A DNA stretch of 10,047 nt from Stramenopiles sp. TOSAG23-3 (GCA_900128585.1 LT642852.1:1-10047); one strand, 5' to 3'. Counted from the first letter of the stretch, positions 1 through 7,812 are shown. The notes: a model not told the origin generated them from the letters alone. Program-made: numbers and translations.

Positions 1-1
1 T

Positions 2-637
2 GGCCACTACAACAAGACGTTCACGGACATGACTGCGCCTTTGCACTCTGCCGAGACCGACCGAGAGCTGCAGCGACAGATGGCCAACGAATTGGGGCAG
101 CAGGGCATTGAATCAAGCCAAGAGCTCTCTAGACTTCGGAAAGAGAATGGCGAAATTCGACAAAAAATCGAGGCCATTGCAAAAATGAAGCGGGAGACTG
201 CCATGTATCACGAGCTGCACGCTTCGGGGGAATGGACTGCGCTGCGAATTAAAACAAACAAACACATCGGGGCGACCGGTCGCAAGGTTTCAGGTATCCA
301 AGAAGAGATTCACCAGAAGCAGAAGGTCGTGGACCAGCTGTTGACCAAGGTCGGGCAGGCCCAAAAGACCGCGGAGAACACGAAGAGGCAGGAAATGAAC
401 AAGCTGAGGAAAAAATTAAAAGCCACCGTTATGAAGACTGTCAGCGTAGACCAGGAGTCCAGCAACATGAAAGGGATCGCAGGAATGCTGATGGCAGCGG
501 CGAAAAACGGAGAAAGCGGCGGAAACGAGAGTGTCGCGATGGCCCTAAAAGCCATGGCTTCTCCGCCGAGCAGCAGCAAAGGAGGGGGGCTTGGTGTCAC
601 ACTTGGAAAGTTGAGTGTCATTCATTATCTACAGTAA
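2..637 (+). CDS. C-terminal part of a coiled-coil protein, function unknown (partial at window edge)
   Basis: The frame is open from base 2 with no stop upstream, so the gene begins outside the window; the ATG at 29 is only the first visible methionine and need not be the start. It ends at TAA 635-637. The visible 211 or so residues are rich in Glu, Gln, Lys and Arg with few Pro or Gly up to about residue 165 from the ATG. Heptad-like stretches (for example ELSRLRKENGEIRQKIEAI and KVVDQLLTKVGQAQKT) indicate a long coiled coil. The tail is low-complexity, with an Ala/Met-rich part, then SPPSSSKGGG, then a short hydrophobic end. I recognise no catalytic domain. A cytoskeletal, tethering or scaffolding role would be a guess. 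The 3' end faces the convergent LRR gene across a 175-bp AT-rich spacer. Confidence 0.65.
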   Translation, partial: GHYNKTFTDMTAPLHSAETDRELQRQMANELGQQGIESSQELSRLRKENGEIRQKIEAIAKMKRETAMYHELHASGEWTALRIKTNKHIGATGRKVSGIQEEIHQKQKVVDQLLTKVGQAQKTAENTKRQEMNKLRKKLKATVMKTVSVDQESSNMKGIAGMLMAAAKNGESGGNESVAMALKAMASPPSSSKGGGLGVTLGKLSVIHYLQ

Positions 638-812
638 AATGTACTAAGTACTATGATATCATACAAAATAGTAAGTAACGAACAAAATATTTTTTATTAA
701 CACACAAAAAAGAGTATAAAAATATTTTTTAAAAACACAAAAATATACATTCACTATCTGATTAAATCTTCCTCTTACGTACTTTTTAATCAAATCTCTT
801 TTATTCTTTTTG

Positions 813-1583
813 CTAGATCTGCCACAGGTTGTTGTAAGAATCTTCGCCCAGCAACTTCGCCGTATTTTGAGGGTCGGTCGCGTCTTCGTTGAACCAGACA
901 TCCGTCCCCGTTTCTTGTAATTTGTAAAGCTCGTTCGGCAATTTTTTGTCCTCCCACTCATTGTGCGCAACGTGTAGGGTTCTGATGTACTCGAACTTTC
1001 CCCACTTCACCGGGAGTTTCCCCGTCAGGCGGTTGTGGGACAAGTTCACAAACTCTAAATTTGTCAACGCATCGAAGGAGGTCGGCAATATGCCCGTCAA
1101 CATGTTGTGGTTCAAAATCATAATCCTTAGTTCCTTGAGCCTCCCGAGAGACGACGGAAGGTACCCTAGCAAATGGTTCTGACTCAAGTCAATTGACACT
1201 ATGTGCCCCTTTTCGTCACAAAAAATTCCATACCACCCATCGTTGCACGGGTCTGACCTCAAATCCCACTTTTGTCCCCAGAGGCTCCCCCCCGTTGACC
1301 GCCACAAGTCCACCAGGGCCGCCTTCTCTTGGTGCGGGGCTGGCATACCGTCCCCATCCCCGAGCCAGTTAGTGTCTAGAAACTCCGGCTCAGGGTACAA
1401 ATCGTTTCGTTGTCCAGCATTTACGTTATACCCCACCCCCGCACAAACAACTTTTGCGCCTAACAAGGAGCACACGATAACAATAAGCACCGTCGCCAAG
1501 CTCGAAGCCCGGGGTTTCCGGACGACGGCCCCGCCCCCAAGAAATTTCATACGGATGGACGGGACGATGGGAAAAACGAACAA
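813..1583 (-). CDS. Small secreted or membrane-anchored leucine-rich-repeat protein
   Basis: This is a complete 256-residue frame, ATG at 1583 and TAG at 813-815. A second Met (M12, at 1550) is an alternative start and lies closer to the hydrophobic segment at about residues 28-48 (ATVLIVIVCSLLGAKVVCA), which looks like a signal peptide or signal anchor. Residues 85-126 match the N-terminal cap of plant and algal LRR proteins: an EKAALVDLW helix, Trp102/Trp106, and the DPCNDGWYGIFC cysteine pair (C113, C122). Four 24-residue plant-type LRRs follow at about 127-150, 151-174, 175-198 and 199-222, with the LxxLxLxxNxLxGxLP pattern fading in the last. There is no kinase domain and no C-terminal membrane span. 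It is probably an extracytoplasmic binding or adhesion protein; the ligand is unknown. The fold assignment is firm and the role is inferred. Confidence 0.87.
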   Translation of the reverse strand: MFVFPIVPSIRMKFLGGGAVVRKPRASSLATVLIVIVCSLLGAKVVCAGVGYNVNAGQRNDLYPEPEFLDTNWLGDGDGMPAPHQEKAALVDLWRSTGGSLWGQKWDLRSDPCNDGWYGIFCDEKGHIVSIDLSQNHLLGYLPSSLGRLKELRIMILNHNMLTGILPTSFDALTNLEFVNLSHNRLTGKLPVKWGKFEYIRTLHVAHNEWEDKKLPNELYKLQETGTDVWFNEDATDPQNTAKLLGEDSYNNLWQI

Positions 1584-2331
1584 ATACAGTCGCGTATGTC
1601 AGACAGACGGCTGTGCTCCGCAAGGAAGTAAAAAAAGAACCAATAAATTGATAAGTGTGTTGGCACACATAGACAATTTTGTGTCTTTCCATTTCGGTTT
1701 AACCATTGTTTTTACGCATGATATTGTTTCTGGAATGGCTTGTAATTTGTATATTATACGTAAAGGTGCAAGCAAGTACGAGTAGTTCTTCATTCCTTCC
1801 TCCCTTTTTTTAAAAAATATAAATAATATTTTTATTATTATTGTAATAATATAATAATATGAACACAGTATACGGATATAAAATAAAAATTTCAACGTTC
1901 GTTCATCGCTTTTGTGATTGGGTAATAATATAATACTATGCTGTGATTATGTTAAATAGAGTAAATAAAAAACTGAAAAAGAGCTTGATGACCGGTACGT
2001 TAATAATATAAATACCAGGTGTACTACTGTATATAGCAAATAAAAACAACAATCAACAACAACAAAACACCACCACACTGTGTGTTGTTGTATTTATTAA
2101 TATGTGATATTATTATTATTTATTATTATTATAGCCGACCGACGACTACGTACCGGTTATATTGAGATTTGTCATATTGGTCAGGTCAGTTAGTGGTCTT
2201 CCTCGATGCGATGGTTGAACACAACTTCTTGAAATTCGAAACGACAAATTGTTGCAGAAGGACAGCCAAATAATCCACCGACGGATATGAGTTGCCCTCA
2301 CCATCACTCTCCTATATAGCTAACATATAAA
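1584..2331. other. AT-rich spacer between two divergent genes
   Basis: This 748-bp spacer separates the starts of the LRR gene (minus) and the methyltransferase (plus), so it should hold both promoters. I see no credible gene in it: the short frames have low-complexity translations. It holds runs of ATT/AAT, a small perfect palindrome around 1836-1852, a 10-bp inverted repeat at 1991-2000 and 2148-2157, and a CAACAACA...TGTTGTTG inverted repeat at about 2058-2094. A TATATAG sequence about 20 bp upstream of the ATG at 2332 is a weak TATA candidate. No tRNA-like fold was found. Confidence 0.6.
1991..2157. repeat. 10-bp perfect terminal inverted repeat around a 167-bp AT-rich block
   Basis: ACCGGTACGT at 1991-2000 is repeated as its exact reverse complement ACGTACCGGT at 2148-2157. 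The interior is AT-rich and contains a second inverted repeat (CAACAACAAAACAC with GTGTGTTGTTG, about 2058-2094). Terminal inverted repeats around a small non-coding AT-rich core resemble a MITE, but no flanking target-site duplication is visible, so this may be chance or a regulatory palindrome. Confidence 0.35.
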
Positions 2332-3130
2332 ATGCCGCACTTCGGAGACCCCGAGTACTGGCGTAGGTACTACGCCGAGCAGGCGCAAGACCCGTTCCAT
2401 AGTCACGAGTTTCTGCAAGACTTTCAAGGGATAAAACGCCCGATAATGGCCCAGCTGAAAAAGAAATCCAAAATTCTCCACGTTGGATGCGGGAACTCTT
2501 ACCTTTCTGAGGATATTTACGATTGCGGGCGTCTCCGACAAAGTGTTGAAATTGATGACTATTAGGAATCAAAGCGAGGGAAGGAAAATCAAGCAAGTGG
2601 TCGCCGACTTTGCAAAGGACGTAGTTCCTAATTTTACGACTCCAGATTACGACGTGGTCGTCGACAAGAATGTCTTGGACTGTTTCATGTCAATACCAAA
2701 CGACCACAACACTACGGCGATGAAGTACGTGAAGAACATATACAAACAGCTGAAGGCCGGGGGCCTGTACATAATGCTCTCCTTTAGCTCTGAAAACGCA
2801 CGCCTGCCAATTTTGGGGTACAAAACCGACCCGGACTTTGTGTATCGGCTAACCAAGGGCATAAAATGGAAGCGGGTCACATGCATTCGCATCCCAAAGC
2901 AACACACTGGAATGAAGCCCGGAGAGGCGGAGAAAATAGAGGACGAGGAAGACATTTCGCATTTTTTGTACATTTGCGAAAAGCCTGGAATCACTGCAGT
3001 CAGGAAGTACCGGAACGAGGGCAAAAATAAAAAGAAGGAACTGGCCTATGCCGTGGAAAACGCCCTGAGACCAGTCGTGCAAGTGGAAGAAGAGGACTTG
3101 TTCGGAAGCGACAGTGATGACGACATGTGA
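2332..3130 (+). CDS. METTL13/EEF1AKMT4-like SAM-dependent lysine methyltransferase, frame-broken
   Basis: Two overlapping frames together encode one Rossmann-fold methyltransferase of the METTL13/EEF1AKMT4 family, which methylates lysines of elongation factor eEF1A in the cytosol. Frame 1 (ATG 2332, stop TAG 2563-2565, 77 codons) holds the family N-terminus FGDPEYWRRYY and SAM motif I, ILHVGCGNSYLSED (about residues 48-61). Frame 2 runs to TGA 3128-3130 and carries the rest: an SDKVLKLM helix, the acidic VVAD strand, the signature YDVVVDKNVLDCFM, LKAGGLYIMLSF and ENARLPIL, then a Lys/Asp/Glu-rich tail ending GSDSDDDM. Switching from frame 1 after DCG (2529) to frame 2 at VSD (2531) leaves about 8 residues missing relative to the family, namely the segment linking motif I to the acidic SAM-ribose contact. 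As written the gene cannot give a normal enzyme. It could be a pseudogene, a sequence error, or corrected after transcription. Family assignment is firm; activity is doubtful. Confidence 0.85.
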
Positions 3131-3206
3131 GAGTGTATAAAAATAATTTAAGGAGTACTTTTCATTCGTACTACTGATGATAAAAACTACATTTTAAAAA
3201 TAAAAG

Positions 3207-3287
3207 AACAAGAAAATTGGCTGTATTTTAGGGTATCATATGAGGAAGCTAAATTTAATTACTTAAATAACAGCCAATTTTCTTATT
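3207..3287. repeat. Inverted repeat built from two copies of a gene-end element
   Basis: AACAAGAAAATTGGCTGT at 3207-3224 is the forward arm. The reverse arm, ACAGCCAATTTTCTT, lies at about 3269-3284 inside the longer element copy 3245-3287. The repeat sits between the convergent stops of the methyltransferase and the SLC17 transporter. In the sense of each transcript, the string ACAGCCAATTTTCTT lies downstream of that gene's stop, so it could form a hairpin in either 3' UTR or act in 3'-end formation. The same sequence recurs at 9054-9071. Confidence 0.6.
3245..3287 (+). repeat. Dispersed 43-bp element, copy matching 9054-9100
   Basis: Read on the plus strand, this copy starts GAAGCTAAATTTAATTA and ends CAGCCAATTTTCTTATT. 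Aligned by eye with the reverse complement of 9054-9100, it shows 41 identities in 43 aligned bases plus two 2-bp length differences. It lies 115 bp past the methyltransferase stop. Within it, TACTTAAATAA (3260-3270) and TTATTTAAGTA (3283-3293) form a perfect 11-bp stem around a 12-base loop. Confidence 0.65.
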
Positions 3288-3425
3288 TAAGTATAATTAA
3301 AATTAATGTACTGCGAACTGAAATCTAGATTTAGACATTCTAGGTTTGCAAAATATACATTGAAGTTGACAGAAATATTTTCGCGATTTATAAAAGACAG
3401 ACGCTTCTACCTTCCGCCTGTTGCC

Positions 3426-4810
3426 TTACGCATTTCCGACCCTCTGCTCCCCCTCCTCCCCGTCAAAAACTTGGTACGCGGTGTCGCCCACTTGTGCTTT
3501 ATGATTGTCCCTGCTCAAGACGATTGGCTCCCCGGAGGCAAAAAGAAGAAAACAAAGGCCTCCAAGAAACGAAATAAACGCAGCGATGTAGAACAACCAG
3601 TTCCACGCAGACTTGCACGACGCGGATTCGGCCTGCACCAGCGCGATGGAGCGGTTGACCTTGAAGGTTTCATCGGACGGGCACCCGCCGTTCTGCAACA
3701 TGTAGCCGACGAGGATCGGGGCCGCGCAGCCGCCAATCGTGCCAATGCTGTTCGCCACGCCTTTGATCAGACCAGCGTACTGCTTGCTGAGGTCCATTGG
3801 GGAGGCGGTAGACCCGCTGGCCCCGATCCCGCACGAGCTAATAATAACGCACAGGAGTAGGATCACAACCGTCGAGTCGGACGTAGTCGCGAGCAGCACC
3901 AAAGACACGCACGCTAGCGTGCTCGCAAGCGTCTGAAACAGTTTTCGAACCGTCGTAATCGACATTGCACCAGTCTGAATGAAGTGATCCGCACCAAACG
4001 CTGACGCTAGTCCAAAGACCCAGCAGCAGAGGTACGGGATGACTAAAATGCCGCTTTTGGAACCATCGGAGAGGTTAAAGTGCAGCTCTTCTTGCGAGTA
4101 CTTTGGCAGGTTTGTCAGAAACATGTAGTTACCCCCCACGGCACCGAAGCCTTCCCCGCGTCGTCGGCGCGCTCGTTTGCCACTTCCACGAGTTGGTAGG
4201 GCGCCTCCTCCTCCTCTTCCTGGCCCGGGTAGGATTGCATGCGAAACCACATGAGAACGACATAGACCCCGATGACGGCCGCGTAAGCGTAAAACACTTT
4301 GTCCCACGACCCAAGGTTGTTTTGAAGGACGTTCCCAATTCCAAGGGCAAACGCTGCGCCCCAGTAGCTTCCGCTGTCCATGATGCTGTTTCCCCGGGCC
4401 CTTTCTTCGGGGCTCAGCCACGCCACCAATATGGTCTGCGTGCACGGGTAGAGCGGTCCTTGAAGCAGGCCAACAATGAACCGGAGGATGAAAAACTGGT
4501 AAAAACCCCACCTTGCAACGACAGGAGACGCAAGGCTCAAGAGGCACTGAACTGAACAACTAACCATTAGGACCGGCTTTCCTCCTATTTTGCTTGCCAA
4601 GAGTCCACCGGGTGCGTTGCCAAGAAAATACCCCCAAAAAAACGCAGACAGAAGGACACCATTCTCGAAAGGGGACCAACCGAGTTCTGCACTCATCCCA
4701 GCGCCACCCACCAATGTCGTTGAAAGAATCGTCCGGATTAAGTAGGAACTAAACACAGCGAGAAAGCAAAGGAGGACATGCTCGTACCGTCTTGCTAAAC
4801 ACGGCGGCAT
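3426..4810 (-). CDS. SLC17-like organic anion/phosphate transporter (MFS), frame-broken at TM7
   Basis: Two minus-strand frames encode one major-facilitator transporter of the SLC17 type (NaPi/sialin/VGLUT group), a 12-TM carrier of organic anions or phosphate. Frame A starts at ATG 4810 and reads to codon 225 (SVPW, 4136-4138), then runs six codons to a stop. It holds TM1-6, with RYEHVLLCFLAVF, FFWGYFLGNAPGGLLASKIGG (TM2 and loop), LRFIVGLLQGPLYPC (TM4), PEERARG and SGSYWGAAFA. Frame B resumes at NYMFLTNLPKYSQEELHF (from 4130) and continues TM8-12 to TAA 3426, including IPYL, ITTVRKLFQ, KQYAGLIKG and WLFYIAA...LFASGE. In relatives SVPW is followed by about 20 residues forming most of TM7; these are absent here and the frame changes at a run of six G. 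The TM4 acidic residue usual in the family is Gln117 here. Family is firm; substrate and activity are unknown. Confidence 0.88.
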
Positions 4811-5166
4811 GGTGGGGGATAAACGTCGCTCGCGCCTCGCAAATTCCCTGAGAAGAACTTACGGAACGCGGATATGTAAATACGAACGAATATTATAAAG
4901 CAAACAAGAAGGGCTTTCCCCACGTACCATGCAAACAGTCGTATAGAAGTTTGTTTTAAACCAATCTGAAATCTGCAATAGCCATGAAGAGAGAAAAAAT
5001 AAATAATTATTCTTCCAAGAAGAGTATAGTAGATTAATAAAAAAAAACAAGAAGAAGAAGAAGAGTTTAATAATATTATTATTAGTCAGTAGGATGTGGG
5101 GGTCGTATAAGCCAAGTAGCAGTGTAGCACTTATTTATTATTTAGTAAGTTTTAGACAAAAACAAA
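4811..5166. other. Spacer between the two transporter genes
   Basis: These 356 bp hold the upstream region of the SLC17-like gene and the 3' region of the GPH-type gene. I see no coding sequence. Notable pieces are an AAC(AAG)n purine run near 5047-5064, a perfect 12-bp palindrome AATAATATTATT at 5069-5080, and, on the minus strand at 4862-4848, GTAAGTTCTTCTCAG, which joins splice-donor-like and acceptor-like strings within 15 bases, about 40 bp before the SLC17 ATG. Confidence 0.6.
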
Positions 5167-6807
5167 TTAAATCACTTCTGTCTGGATCACTTCTGCTCCT
5201 GTAAATTCTTTAATTTTCAGGGTACTCTCTTCCATCTCCCTCAGTTTCTTTCCGTACAAGGGCCAAAACCACAGCGCGACCGCCCTTCCGATGCAAACGA
5301 TGGCCGGAAGCGTCCCAAAGGCAAAGTGAATGAAGTCAACGGAGGCGGACGGTATGCACCGTGTGGGCAGCGTCCCGTTGTAGCCGGTCGCCCCGAGGAT
5401 GAGCGTCATCAGACCGCCGACCAAGTAGGCCCCGGTGACCGACCACCCCACGATGCCCTGTATGAACGCTTCCCGTCGCACCACCTTTCCATCTACGTTG
5501 TACCTCCTCACCATGTCCTCGTCGGTAAGCCACCCGACGAACATTCTGTTCGAAAGGCTGTTCACGGAGAAGACAAGCCCGCGAAGGGCCCCCAGCGGCA
5601 CTACTACCATTTTGGTTTTAGTCTGGACGCCGATGAACCCAGCGACCCCTAGGAGGGCGTAGCCGAGGCACACGATTTTCCTTGGGTGAATCTTTTTGGT
5701 GACCAGAATCCACCGAAAGAAGGGAAGGCCAACTATTCCACAGAAAAGCTGGGCGACCCCGGCCGCCCCAAGCAGCTGAGCAGATTCCTCAATGCACACC
5801 CCGGTCACCCGGGTCAGCCAGAACACGAGGAAAAGGATGTTGAGGGTGTTTGCAATAAAGTGGAAGAACGTGGACATGACGTAGGTGAACGAGGACCGCT
5901 GGGTCATGAACGCCAGGACCTCTTTGCACTCGATTTTTTTGTGAGATTGTATGAACTTTATTGCCCGCGTCTCCTTGATCCCCGGCCATGAGAGAAGGAG
6001 CATCGGGAGCACGTTCAAGAGGACCACGCCGGTCAAGTTCACGGAGCTTTTGACGAACACGAACTGCACGACCACGACGACGGTGATGCCGCTCAGTGCG
6101 TTGAATATGCCTACGAACACCCCCGCCCTGCCCCGGTCCAACGGGTTTGGGTACATTTCTGGAATAACCCCAAAGTACGTGGCAAAAAGCGCCGATTGGG
6201 CGATCATATGTAGACAAAACGTGACGAAAAAGTAGATTTCGAGGCCCCCTACCTTCATCCCAGTGTCGCGCCCTTGCCGCGTCGCGTCGGCCAGCACGCC
6301 GCAGGCGCTCGCGTTTGCGACCAGGGTGTCATCGCAGGTGGCGGTCCCGGGCTTTTGCTGTTCGATCCCTGCAACCATGGTTGGGTTGTACACCAAAGAG
6401 GTGGTGATGCAGTAGAGCGGGATTAGAAACATTAGCCACGGCGCCCGCCTTCCCCACTGCTTTGGGGGAAACATGGACGGAAAAAAGCTAAGGTTGTCCA
6501 TGACAAGGCCGACGTAAAGGGACGCGCACGACCCGACGACCGCGTAGATCATCGAGAACACTCCAATCGCCTCCGCGTTGGCCCCAAAGAAGTCGATGTA
6601 AAGGGTTTTGCTCAAAATAGCCTCTGTCACGGCGGGAAGAAATATGGGGAACCATAGGGAGGCGAACCGAACCCGCTGGGCATCGTCGTGCGCGCCCGCC
6701 GGGATCACGGTGTTCGTCGCGTGGTCGTCGACCGCAACGTTGGCCGAGGAGGGCGGCGGGGCGGCGGGTGGTGCATTCCCCGTATCGACCATCTCAACCT
6801 CCGCCAT
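5167..6807 (-). CDS. GPH-family (MFS_2, melibiose-carrier type) sugar:cation symporter
   Basis: This is an intact 546-residue frame, ATG 6807 and TAA 5167-5169. The N-terminal 40 residues are Ala/Pro-rich and cytosolic. About twelve hydrophobic spans follow. GPH landmarks are visible: QWGRRAPW at 117-124 in the TM2-3 loop (family form RWGRRRPW), FATYFGVIPEMYPNPLDRGR at about 208-227 (compare the PYxALxPEM...R of the family), and WLTDEDMVRRYNVDGKVVRREA at 426-447, matching the DxxxxTGxRxE region after TM9-10, followed by LVGGLMTLILGATGYN. The loop at 141-182 has Cys158, Cys169 and an NAS sequon at 165-167, so it probably faces a lumen or the outside. The family couples uptake of glycosides or hexuronides to cations; the substrate here is unknown. 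It lies head-to-tail with the SLC17 gene but is a different MFS family, so it is not a tandem duplicate. Confidence 0.9.
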   Translation of the reverse strand: MAEVEMVDTGNAPPAAPPPSSANVAVDDHATNTVIPAGAHDDAQRVRFASLWFPIFLPAVTEAILSKTLYIDFFGANAEAIGVFSMIYAVVGSCASLYVGLVMDNLSFFPSMFPPKQWGRRAPWLMFLIPLYCITTSLVYNPTMVAGIEQQKPGTATCDDTLVANASACGVLADATRQGRDTGMKVGGLEIYFFVTFCLHMIAQSALFATYFGVIPEMYPNPLDRGRAGVFVGIFNALSGITVVVVVQFVFVKSSVNLTGVVLLNVLPMLLLSWPGIKETRAIKFIQSHKKIECKEVLAFMTQRSSFTYVMSTFFHFIANTLNILFLVFWLTRVTGVCIEESAQLLGAAGVAQLFCGIVGLPFFRWILVTKKIHPRKIVCLGYALLGVAGFIGVQTKTKMVVVPLGALRGLVFSVNSLSNRMFVGWLTDEDMVRRYNVDGKVVRREAFIQGIVGWSVTGAYLVGGLMTLILGATGYNGTLPTRCIPSASVDFIHFAFGTLPAIVCIGRAVALWFWPLYGKKLREMEESTLKIKEFTGAEVIQTEVI

Positions 6808-7155
6808 AATATCTTGTCGATTCCTAACACTTCTATACTCTCAAACGTCCAACGAAATAAAACATGCACCTATCAATTATGAAACCTAAGGAAGAACATG
6901 TCTGTTTTCTATCCCTTCTTAAAATTTTTTATAAAATAATTATTATAATTATTATTACCACCAGTTATTTCTTCCGAATGATGATGATGTCTAAAGAATC
7001 ATCCCTCTCCTCCCCTCCGTCTTCCGTGCCCCGTGTGCCCGTGCCCGCCTGTAGTACTGTACTATTTTTACCACTCTCTTCGACTCCCCAAGGATTGTGT
7101 TAAATGCAATTTCATATCTTTATTATCTATATCTATATCTAAATATCTAAATATC

Positions 7156-7219
7156 TATTCTTCTTCTTCTTTCTTCTTCTTTCTTCTTCTTCTTTCTTCT
7201 TCTTTCTTCTTCTTTCTTG
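7156..7219. repeat. TTC/TTTC microsatellite (polypyrimidine)
   Basis: An almost uninterrupted C/T run on the plus strand is made of TTCTTC and TTTC units. It lies about 70 bp before a long run of the complementary purine type on the same strand, so the two can pair as an imperfect inverted repeat. Confidence 0.85.
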
Positions 7220-7286
7220 TTCTAGACTACCTTATCTATAAATAAATACATAGATTTGTAAGAAGTCTATAATTGCCAATTCTTGA

Positions 7287-7520
7287 AATGAAGAAAGAAA
7301 GAAAGAAACAAAGAGAAAATGAGAGAAACAAGAAAGGAAGAAAGAGAAAAAAGAGAAAAAAGAGAGAGTCGAAAGAAAGAGAGAGTCGAAAGAAAGAGTC
7401 GAAAGAAAGAGTCGAAAGAAAGAAAAGAGTCGAAAGAAAGAAAGAAAGAGAAAGAAAGAAAGAAAGAAAGAAAGAGAAAGAAAGAAAGAAAATAAAAGAA
7501 GAATGAAAGAAAGAAGAAAG
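7287..7520. repeat. GAAA/GAGA polypurine tract with a GAGTCGAAAGAAA higher-order unit
   Basis: Over 200 bases are almost all A and G on the plus strand. Within 7361-7446, five copies of a unit resembling AGAGTCGAAAGAAAG occur, with GTC at 7368, 7385, 7398, 7411 and 7429, so the tract grew partly by unit duplication. It is open in one frame by chance (Lys/Glu/Arg only) and is not counted as a gene. Confidence 0.85.
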
Positions 7521-7578
7521 GATGATATGGATTTGGGCAATTAATTATTGAAGAAGAAGCGTAGTTATAGTTATTATA

Positions 7579-7615
7579 TAGTTATATTTATAGTTATAGT
7601 TATATTTATAGTTAT
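7579..7615. repeat. 18-bp AT-rich tandem duplication
   Basis: TAGTTATATTTATAGTTAT at 7579-7597 repeats at 7597-7615, with period 18. The flanks carry further TAGTTATA fragments. Confidence 0.75.
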
Positions 7616-7680
7616 TGGAATGGAGATAAATAGAAGATGAACGTTGTTTACAATGATCCTAACAATGCTGTCTATAAAAA

Positions 7681-7738
7681 AGAGAAGAAGAAGAAGAAGA
7701 AGAAGAAGGAAAAAAAAAAGAAGAAGATAAAAAAATTA
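7681..7738. repeat. GAA microsatellite with adjoining A-rich run
   Basis: The sequence consists of AGAAG and GAA triplets followed by a run of about ten A and more AAG units. It is simple-sequence DNA with no coding potential. Confidence 0.8.
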
Positions 7739-7747
7739 CTATTATTG

Positions 7748-7792
7748 GGTATAATAATACAGGTAAAAATACCCTTTACCTAGTATTATACC
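7748..7792. repeat. Near-perfect hairpin-forming inverted repeat
   Basis: GGTATAATAATACAGGTAAA at 7748-7767 pairs with TTTACCTAGTATTATACC at 7775-7792 with only small bulges, around a loop of about 7 bases. It is followed by the palindrome GGGTACCC (7793-7800). It lies about 360 bp upstream of the basic-protein ATG. It could be a cruciform-prone site or the remains of a small element. Confidence 0.6.
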
Positions 7793-7812
7793 GGGTACCC
7801 ATGTTTTAAACC

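Noticed and set aside
1599-1895. Minus-strand frame of 98 codons upstream of the LRR gene, Ile/Phe/Tyr-rich
   Set aside because: The composition follows the AT-rich spacer, no domain is visible, and it does not join the LRR frame.
2225-2262. TTCGAAAC resembling a tRNA T-loop
   Set aside because: The flanking bases do not form a T-arm and no acceptor or anticodon arms can be drawn.
3306-3860. Plus-strand open frame of 184 codons
   Set aside because: Most of it overlaps the minus-strand SLC17 gene, which has clear family motifs; this is a shadow frame.
3426-6807. The two neighbouring transporters as a tandem duplication
   Set aside because: One has SLC17 motifs and the other GPH (MFS_2) motifs; they share only the general MFS architecture.
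7273-7506. Open frame of 77 codons made almost only of Lys, Glu and Arg
   Set aside because: It is a by-product of the GAAA polypurine tract, with no start context or conserved content.
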